Shown here: positions 58,567-64,000 of the stretch, piece by piece
How positions within the stretch are numbered: position 1 is the stretch's first letter
Layout: each line of letters begins with the position of its first letter
Origin: an uncultured Dehalococcoidia bacterium
GTDB lineage: Bacteria; Chloroflexota; Dehalococcoidia; Lucifugimonadales; Australimonadaceae
Length of the DNA: 64,000 nucleotides
Direction of reading: 5' to 3'
Assembly: GCA_958295525.1 (NCBI GenBank)
Contig: OY282355.1
Location: 1,551,504-1,615,503 of the forward strand
Program-made: the position numbers and the translations under genes
The notes under the pieces: generated by a model
Databases searched by the model: none
Seen by the model: only the letters and a program-made list of their open reading frames with translations
What the model was told of the DNA's origin: nothing

Positions 58567-59178
58567 ATGACCCAGCAACTGACCTTCTTCCCCACGGACC
58601 TCCGCCGCGAAGAGCGGACGGAGCCCGATGTGCCCGGCCTCCGCTATGTCCCCGGGTTCCTGTCGCCCGCCGAGCAGGAAGACGCCGTCCGCCGCATCGA
58701 CGCGAACGACGCCGCGTGGCTCACCGGCCTGAGCCGCCGCGTGCAGCAGTACGGGTGGCGCTACGACTACGCGGCGCGGGCGGTGACTCCCGATATGCGA
58801 ATCGGCCCGCTGCCCGATTGGCTCCAAGCCCTGGCGCAGCGGCTCTACGAGACGGGAGGATTCGACCGGCCGCCGGAGCAGGTCATCATCAACGAATACG
58901 AGCCGGGGCAGGGGATCGCAATGCACGCCGACCACCCCGGCTTCGGGCCCGCCGTTGCGATGGTCTCCCTGGGCGACGACTGGGAGATGGACTTCTCGCG
59001 CGCCGGAGACGACCCGCGAACCGAATCCCTCCCGCTGGAGCGCGGCTCGGCGCTCGTCCTGACCGGAGACGCCCGCAGCAAATGGCGGCACGGCATCGCA
59101 AAGCGGCGGAAGGAACGCGACGGCCGCGACCGCAAGCGCCGCCTATCGCTGACGTTCCGCACGGTGCGCGCAAGTTAG
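58567..59178 (+). CDS. alkB: AlkB-family 2-oxoglutarate/Fe(II) DNA repair dioxygenase
   Basis: This 203-residue enzyme would demethylate alkylated bases. The metal triad is His-x-Asp in GIAMHADHPGFGPAVAM and His in KWRHGIAKR. The 2-oxoglutarate-binding Arg lies in RKRRLSLTFRTVR, and the AlkB core pattern is VIINEYEPGQGI. ATG 58567 is selected by AGGAGGAGG just before it. It is divergent from the methyltransferase-HNH gene with 183 bp between, and precedes the PaREP1-like copy 2 on the same strand. Confidence 0.92.
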   Translation: MTQQLTFFPTDLRREERTEPDVPGLRYVPGFLSPAEQEDAVRRIDANDAAWLTGLSRRVQQYGWRYDYAARAVTPDMRIGPLPDWLQALAQRLYETGGFDRPPEQVIINEYEPGQGIAMHADHPGFGPAVAMVSLGDDWEMDFSRAGDDPRTESLPLERGSALVLTGDARSKWRHGIAKRRKERDGRDRKRRLSLTFRTVRAS

Positions 59179-59179
59179 G

Positions 59180-59185
59180 TATAAT
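59180..59185 (+). promoter_or_regulatory. -10 box before PaREP1/HEPN-like copy 2
   Basis: A perfect TATAAT lies right after the alkB stop and 68 bp before the start codon of the PaREP1/HEPN-like gene. The -35 region (TTCCGC at 59155-59160) is weak and 19 bp away. Confidence 0.45.
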
Positions 59186-59252
59186 CGCCTGCGCAGGACG
59201 CCTCATAGCCGCGCAACCGGGCGCGGCCATCCCGATTGGCGAAGGCATAGCA

Positions 59253-59741
59253 ATGGACACCATCGCGCTCGACCCTCCTCGAACTTCGCATCATCTCCAC
59301 TCCCAACGGTTGCTCGACCATGCGGAAAGGATGATCCGGGAAGGCGACCGGCTCCAAGCCTCAGAGAAGATATGGGGGGCGGTCGCGCATAAGATACGCG
59401 GGATCGCTCGCAAGCGCGGCTGGAGTTGGACGCGGCATAACGGCTACGAACGGGTAGTCGCCTACCTTCGCCAAAACGGGGGCGACCCCGACCTGCTCAA
59501 CAAGTTCCACGGCATTGAGCGGTTCCATGCCAACTTCTACGACGACACGATGGTGGACCAGTCGTTCGCGGATGGGCTCGCCGCCGCCAGGGAACTGATC
59601 GTCCTCTTGGAGGAAGCGGACAAACGCTTGAGGGACGACTCGCCTATGCCCTTCGGGGTTCGGCGCCTCACGGCCAAGACGCGGGGGGAGCGCCAGCGTC
59701 CGCCGCGCGCAAGCGCTGACGACGAGAGCCTGCGCCGCTAG
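59253..59741 (+). CDS. PaREP1/HEPN-like small protein, copy 2
   Basis: This 162-residue protein is a paralogue of the one at 54739-55209. Shared blocks are GDRLQASEKIWGAVAHKIRG, IARKRGWSWTRHNGY (again R-x6-H) and FHANFYDDTMVD. It is helical and probably cytosolic. Copy 2 has a longer basic C-terminus. No nucleotidyltransferase antitoxin of the MNT type is adjacent. It lies between alkB and a cupin gene on the same strand. Confidence 0.65.
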   Translation: MDTIALDPPRTSHHLHSQRLLDHAERMIREGDRLQASEKIWGAVAHKIRGIARKRGWSWTRHNGYERVVAYLRQNGGDPDLLNKFHGIERFHANFYDDTMVDQSFADGLAAARELIVLLEEADKRLRDDSPMPFGVRRLTAKTRGERQRPPRASADDESLRR

Positions 59742-59754
59742 AGGAGAAAACGCA

Positions 59755-60162
59755 ATGGCGGAGACGAAATACCTCAGATTCGGCGAGCAGACGCCCATCG
59801 AGCGCGGGAACGGCGCGGTCTCGTGGCCGCTCGTCGGCGGCGCCGACGGAACGGACGCCTTCACGGCGGGCGTCAGCCAGTTCCCGCCGGGGCTGGAGGT
59901 TCCCCTCCACGCGCACAACGTCGAGGAAATGGTGACCGTGCTGGAGGGCGCCGGCGAGTGCGAGATAGACGGCGTCGTCCGCCCCGTCGAGCCGTTTGAC
60001 ACGACGTTCATCCCCGGCGGCGTGACGCACTGCTTCCGCAACACGGGCGCCGCCCCGATGAAGATCCTGTGGGTCTACGCGACCACGAACGTGACGCGCA
60101 CGTTCGCCGCGACGGGCGAGACGGTCGCGCACCTGTCCGGCGACGACCTGATCGCGCGCTAG
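59755..60162 (+). CDS. Single-domain cupin protein
   Basis: This 135-residue protein has one cupin barrel: AGVSQFPPGLEVPLHAHNVE (metal His-x-His), EMVTVLEGAGECEIDGV and PGGVTHCFRNTG (final His). Such proteins bind a metal and act as small dioxygenases, isomerases or sensors. It starts 13 bp after the PaREP1-like gene with AGAGGAGAA as ribosome site, so the two may be co-transcribed. The specific role is unknown. Confidence 0.85.
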   Translation: MAETKYLRFGEQTPIERGNGAVSWPLVGGADGTDAFTAGVSQFPPGLEVPLHAHNVEEMVTVLEGAGECEIDGVVRPVEPFDTTFIPGGVTHCFRNTGAAPMKILWVYATTNVTRTFAATGETVAHLSGDDLIAR

Positions 60163-60174
60163 GCGTCGCGGCGC

Positions 60175-62460
60175 TCACCTCTGGAATTCGACGGTCTCGC
60201 CCCAAATCGCCCCATCGCTGGTGAATTGGCCGGTCCGCACGGCGGCCACGGGGTAGTCGGGGAGTTCCACGGCGGCGACGCACGTTCTTCCTTGGATCAG
60301 CGTCCCGCGGTCCGCGAAGTTGAAGTCCATATTGTCAAACCCGAACTGCTGACGTTCTTGGGGAAGATCGCCGACGCTCACGGGGAGCAGGCGCACGAAG
60401 AACTTCGGCGCCGTATCTTCGCTGACGCAAGGAGTCTTGACCCACAGGAGCGTATCCTCATTGCGGTGGAGGTCGAATTCCGCCTGCGCCAGCAACTCCG
60501 CGTCCTCCAAGAGATCCGTCATTTCGGCGGCGCTCAGCGCAGGCGGTTGACCAGGACTGAACTCGCGGCCCCAGACTAACCCCCCGCCCCTAATGTACTG
60601 CCCCGTCCACACAGCCGCGATCTCGTAGTCCGGCAAATTGACCACTGCGGCGCAACCGTCGCCGTAAGCGACTTCGTGCTCCGCGAAATAGAAATCGAGA
60701 TTATCGAAGCCGTGCTCCACGCGGTCGTCGGGGAGATCGTCCACATTGACGGGATTGATACTCAGAGTGAATCTCGGCGCCGTGTCGTCCCCGTTGCACT
60801 CTGCGCGCTGGTAGACTAACCTGTTCTCGTTGTAATAAACGTTGAACGGGCCAAATACCCTGGGCTGCGTTTGCTCCGTGGTCTCGCGGGCGAATGCGGC
60901 GTTGGAGCGCAACGCGCTCCATCCGAACAGCGCGCCGCCGGCAAGCGCGGTGGCCACTGCAACCAGGAAAACGCCGGCGGCGGCGTCCTTTGGAAAGCGG
61001 AGCCTTACGCCGTGCCGCGCAGCCGGGGGAGCGGCCCGGCGCCGCGAGCGCCGGTTGCCTGCCTGCCGCCTCTGCGCGAGACCTGCCTCCGCTGGGCCGC
61101 TCGCTTGCCTCCATTCGCCAACCACTTCCCTCAAGGCGAGAAAGAAGCATGACCAGCATAACCCGTGCAAGGCGAAGAGGTAACGCGAACTTCTATACAG
61201 AATATCGTCTGTGATAATGAATTGCGCGCTCACTACTACTGCTAAACCAAAGATCCAAGCAATATCCGCAAGGAGCGGCTTACGCCCCCTGATAGATTGC
61301 ACGATAGCGAACAAAAGGGAAATGGCGAAGAGTATCCCTGAAAAAAATGTGACGACTTGTCCAAAAGCGACGCGGTTAGGCCCCATTATCCAATATGGCG
61401 TGAACTCCCGGATGATCAGCGCATCCGCCCATCCGCCAGCGACCGTTTGGTCGAAACTCTCGCTGAGCCGCTCGTTTCGAACGGAAATTTGCCTGAAAAA
61501 TCCTTCAAAGACATTAGCGGCCGAAGTCCAAGGCAAATCCACTATCCATTCGAGGAAGGCGGCCTTGACGAGTTGGCCGACCGCGTAGCATAGCGCGAAT
61601 CCCGCAATGTACAAGGCGATGCATAATACGGCGGTTCCGATTCGCCGCCATGCGCTAGTTTGATCGCTTCCGAAATAAACTACGAGTCCGATTAACGCGA
61701 TGATCAGAACGTTATGGCCATCCAGCAGCCACAGGTAAGACGACCCCATCCCTATAATGAAACAGCACAGACGGGTCGCTCTCGCCAGCGAACGGCGGTA
61801 CATGACGAACGCGAGCGCGGCGGCGAAAAGCGGGGTCCATAGGAACGGCATGCCGGTTCCCGCGTCGGAAAAGTATTGGAGTCCTGAGAAGAAAACGGCG
61901 AACACTCCCACGGGAGCGACGACGAGCAACGCCTTTCGGGAAAGAAACCACAAAGCGAACGCCAGCAGTCCCCAAGAGAAAATGGTTAGAATCCGGGTCC
62001 ATTCCCGTATATCAGCGTCGGATAGAAACCTCAACGCAATCGCGTGGAGCGGATTGCTCCCCCACCAGTAACGGTGTTTGAGCAATCCCTTATACACGTT
62101 TTCGTTGTTTCGGAGCAACGGGATTCTTTCACAATAGTCGGTCGAATCATCGACGGCGATGAGCCGGGGCAGCACGGCTTCAAACACTGCGTTGTCGCCC
62201 TCGAGCCGCTTCGCTCCGCCCAGCACCGCCGCGACGCGCTGGCAGTACTCGAATTCACCGCTGATGCTCGCCACATACCCTAGGTCGCGTCGATCTGACT
62301 CGACTTCCGCGATTATTCTCTCCAACGCTATGTCATAGGGAGTCCGGTTGCCCACGTAGTGCAGCGCGAAAAAGAACACGGAGCCAACGAGCAGGACGGC
62401 GGCGTAAAGGAGCGATGACCTTATGACCGCGTGAAGACTCGCCCGAAGCGGCGGCGTCAT
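60175..62460 (-). CDS. Polytopic membrane protein with duplicated C-terminal extracytoplasmic domain
   Basis: This 761-residue protein has about eleven hydrophobic helices in residues 15-450 and one more near 510-530, then about 230 residues predicted outside the membrane. The N-terminal half looks like a GT-C or Gtr-type glycosyltransferase in layout (large first external loop after helix 1, residues 40-150), but no catalytic motif is certain. The C-terminus contains two related repeats of about 75 residues (sharing FDNLDFYFAE/FDNMDFNFAD and AVVNLPDYEIAAVWTGQ/AAVELPDYPVAAVRTGQ). It overlaps the GT2 gene by ATGA, so a joint role in glycan or lipid-linked sugar transfer is likely. Confidence 0.72.
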   Translation of the reverse strand: MTPPLRASLHAVIRSSLLYAAVLLVGSVFFFALHYVGNRTPYDIALERIIAEVESDRRDLGYVASISGEFEYCQRVAAVLGGAKRLEGDNAVFEAVLPRLIAVDDSTDYCERIPLLRNNENVYKGLLKHRYWWGSNPLHAIALRFLSDADIREWTRILTIFSWGLLAFALWFLSRKALLVVAPVGVFAVFFSGLQYFSDAGTGMPFLWTPLFAAALAFVMYRRSLARATRLCCFIIGMGSSYLWLLDGHNVLIIALIGLVVYFGSDQTSAWRRIGTAVLCIALYIAGFALCYAVGQLVKAAFLEWIVDLPWTSAANVFEGFFRQISVRNERLSESFDQTVAGGWADALIIREFTPYWIMGPNRVAFGQVVTFFSGILFAISLLFAIVQSIRGRKPLLADIAWIFGLAVVVSAQFIITDDILYRSSRYLFALHGLCWSCFFLALREVVGEWRQASGPAEAGLAQRRQAGNRRSRRRAAPPAARHGVRLRFPKDAAAGVFLVAVATALAGGALFGWSALRSNAAFARETTEQTQPRVFGPFNVYYNENRLVYQRAECNGDDTAPRFTLSINPVNVDDLPDDRVEHGFDNLDFYFAEHEVAYGDGCAAVVNLPDYEIAAVWTGQYIRGGGLVWGREFSPGQPPALSAAEMTDLLEDAELLAQAEFDLHRNEDTLLWVKTPCVSEDTAPKFFVRLLPVSVGDLPQERQQFGFDNMDFNFADRGTLIQGRTCVAAVELPDYPVAAVRTGQFTSDGAIWGETVEFQR

Positions 62461-63626
62461 TCCCTGGACTCCCCGCGCGCGCGAATGCTCAGCAGCGCCA
62501 GCAGAAACCCCGAGAACATCAACTGCGCTCCGAGGACCACCGCGGTTACAGACGGGATGGCGACTCGCAGCCGCGCCTGAACGTCAACCGCTCCGGCTTC
62601 CGCCAAGACAAAGAGACTCCAAACGCTGCCCGCGACTCCCGCGAGAGCCAGAGCAAGCCCCGCCAGCAGGCTGATTTCCAAAAAGTTGCCGTTGAGAAGG
62701 CGTTCACGCAGATTCCCCATCGAGAGGCCGGCGCCCTCGCTGAAAACGCGCGCCAAGAGCGCGAACCCTGCCAGTTGCGCTCCGCTGACCAGAAAGGCGG
62801 AGCCGAACAGCATCGTGTACACGCCGAACACCCCGCCCTCCTCCACTGGGTACGCGATAGGGACGGCCAGCGCCAGCGTTCCTAGCGCCATCGCCAAAAC
62901 GCCCGGATAGAGAAACAGCCAGCGCGGCGACAGCATCAGCAGCAGGCGCAGGTGCCGCCAGCCGTCGCGCCAGACGCGCAGGTGCGACGAGCGCGCGGGG
63001 TCGAACGCGGGGCGTTGAAACACGGGCGCTTCGGCGAATCTCATCCCGCGGAGCCTCGCCTTGACGACCATCTCGCTGGCCATTTCCATTCCCGCCGACT
63101 GCAAGCCTAGAGCGCGCGCGCTGTCCGATCGGAACGCCCGCAGCCCGCTGTGGAAGTCGTGCACCGGCGATGGGAAGAGCAGTTTGCCCAAGCCCGACAG
63201 CATCGGGTTGCCGATGTAGCGCCGCAGCACGGACGAGTCCGGCCGTATGTTCCCGCCGTAACGGTTCCCGATCACGAAGTCGGCGCCCTCTTGCAACTTC
63301 TCCCAGAACGGCTCCAGCGCGTTGAGGTCGTACTCCCCGTCTCCGTCGCCGAGGATGATGAACTCCCCCTTCGCAGCCGCGATGCCGCCGATAATCGCGT
63401 TGCCGTAGCCTATCCTCGGCTCCTGCGCGACGCGCGCCCCCGCCTCCAGCGCCCGCTCCCGCGACCGGTCGGAACTGCCGTTGTCCACGACCACCACCTC
63501 GCCCGCAATCCCGTTCCGCCCCAGGAAATCAAAAGCCTCGCCTACGCAGCGGGCAATGCTGCCCTCCTCGTTGCGGCAGAGAATGAGGACCGTCAGGTCG
63601 GGCGGCGATTCGTCGGTTTGCTGCAT
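62457..63626 (-). CDS. Family 2 glycosyltransferase with C-terminal membrane helices (GtrB-like)
   Basis: This 389-residue protein has a GT-A catalytic domain (residues 1-220): LTVLILCRNEEGSIARCV, VVVDNGSSDRSRERALEAGA, GEFIILGDGDGEYD (with Asp motif) and AKGEF. Four hydrophobic helices follow (about 235-385). Enzymes of this layout, such as GtrB or dolichyl-phosphate-mannose synthase relatives, attach a sugar to a polyprenyl phosphate at the membrane. The pair with the following 761-residue membrane protein (ATGA overlap) fits a two-component transfer: GtrB-like loading, then transfer by a membrane glycosyltransferase. Confidence 0.9.
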   Translation of the reverse strand: MQQTDESPPDLTVLILCRNEEGSIARCVGEAFDFLGRNGIAGEVVVVDNGSSDRSRERALEAGARVAQEPRIGYGNAIIGGIAAAKGEFIILGDGDGEYDLNALEPFWEKLQEGADFVIGNRYGGNIRPDSSVLRRYIGNPMLSGLGKLLFPSPVHDFHSGLRAFRSDSARALGLQSAGMEMASEMVVKARLRGMRFAEAPVFQRPAFDPARSSHLRVWRDGWRHLRLLLMLSPRWLFLYPGVLAMALGTLALAVPIAYPVEEGGVFGVYTMLFGSAFLVSGAQLAGFALLARVFSEGAGLSMGNLRERLLNGNFLEISLLAGLALALAGVAGSVWSLFVLAEAGAVDVQARLRVAIPSVTAVVLGAQLMFSGFLLALLSIRARGESRE

Positions 63627-63743
63627 GCGCGCTTCGCGGAACCAATCATAGAGCGGCGCAAGTCTACCATAGCGCGGTCCCTCCCACGCCCGCCGCCGCG
63701 CCTCCGCCGCCGGACGCTAGCCTGCTACAATCGCCGGACGACA

Positions 63744-64000
63744 ATGGCGCTCTCCAAAGAAGACAACGAACTGCTGACCCGCGTCGGGCCGGACACGCCG
63801 ATGGGCGCGCTCTTCCGGCGCTTCTGGACGCCGCTCCTCCTCGCGGACGAGTTGCCGCATCCCGACGCGCCCCCTCTGCGCGTGAAGTCGCTCGGCGAAT
63901 TCTACGTCGCGTTCAGAGACACGCAGGGCAGGCTCGGCCTCCTCGACGCCCGCTGCCCCCACCGCGGCGCCGACCTCTCCTTCGGCGTCGTCGAGGAGGG
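63744..64000 (+). CDS. Rieske-domain oxygenase, 5' part (paralogue of the gene at 5633)
   Basis: ATG 63744 opens a frame that runs off the window after 85 codons. The visible part, MALSKEDNELLTRVGPDTPM, then CPHRGADLSFG, matches the start of the Rieske oxygenase at 5633 (MLTQEMNDRLTQVGPGAPMG). The first C-x-H ligand pair of the cluster is present (CPH); the second would lie just beyond the end. It is not a copy, since the sequences differ widely outside conserved blocks. Confidence 0.88.
   Translation, partial: MALSKEDNELLTRVGPDTPMGALFRRFWTPLLLADELPHPDAPPLRVKSLGEFYVAFRDTQGRLGLLDARCPHRGADLSFGVVEE

Noticed and set aside
1-64000. Search for transposases, integrases, rRNA genes and replication origin signals
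   Set aside because: No transposase or recombinase motifs, rRNA stretches, dnaA boxes in clusters or parS-like sites were recognised; only one tRNA gene was found.

Overview
The window is a high-GC bacterial chromosome segment, open at both ends: an S1-domain gene enters at base 1 and a Rieske-domain gene runs off base 64000. Several features point to an uncultured, aerobic, lipid- and aromatic-degrading Chloroflexota (Dehalococcoidia/SAR202-like, possibly host-associated). They are Rieske oxygenases, an F420/LLM-type oxidoreductase, enoyl-CoA hydratase, a tripartite tricarboxylate transporter, RidA/GlcG-type proteins and an unusually dense set of restriction-modification (R-M) genes. This placement is inferred from gene content only; no 16S or other phylogenetic marker was analysed.

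Layout. 0-8.6 kb: S1 protein, ClpC, an O-antigen-ligase-like membrane protein, a Rieske oxygenase, MutY and a TlpA-type thioredoxin. 8.7-13.0 kb: a three-gene Type III-like R-M operon in which the nuclease is a separate small ORF. 13-17.6 kb: cupin, DUF6941-like protein, MFS exporter and dienelactone hydrolase, separated by clusters of palindromic repeats. 17.7-20.9 kb: a methyltransferase-HNH fusion followed 8 bp later by a pentapeptide-repeat/FRG-domain fusion. 21-24.3 kb: a metallo-beta-lactamase-fold hydrolase and a GlcG/RidA operon with one GlcG-RidA-RidA-RidA polypeptide. 24.5-29.7 kb: the nusA-ylxR-infB-rbfA-truB operon, without rimP. 29.7-34.5 kb: hisIE, HAD hydrolase and hisF, an orphan EutA-like ATPase and small membrane proteins. 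34.5-39.8 kb: a tripartite transporter (TctC plus fused TctA-TctB) with a divergent XRE/LacI-type regulator. 39.8-42.8 kb: an enoyl-CoA hydratase-LLM-MFS operon whose first gene appears to start with ACG. 43-47.8 kb: a single-chain Type ISP/IIG R-M enzyme, ThiE and tRNA-Thr(CGT). 47.8-54.7 kb: YceI lipoprotein, 2-hydroxyacid dehydrogenase, a second single-chain R-M enzyme and a ThDP enzyme. 54.7-59.7 kb: an island of two PaREP1/HEPN-like paralogues flanking an AT-rich two-gene unit (cytosolic protein plus four-helix membrane protein), a second methyltransferase-HNH fusion and AlkB. 59.7-64 kb: a cupin, a membrane protein/GT2 glycosyltransferase pair and the start of a second Rieske gene.

Five separate loci carry DNA methyltransferases. 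Two places stand out as possible undescribed defence modules. One is the methyltransferase-HNH plus pentapeptide/FRG pair at 17.7-20.9 kb. The other is the AT-rich cytosolic/membrane pair at 55.4-56.8 kb, which has a near-consensus promoter and a G12 tract upstream and shares its divergent control region with a HEPN-like gene. Neither function is proven by sequence. The other intergenic spaces are largely filled by two kinds of interspersed palindrome, one resembling Neisseria dRS3 elements. No transposase, integrase, CRISPR array or rRNA was found.
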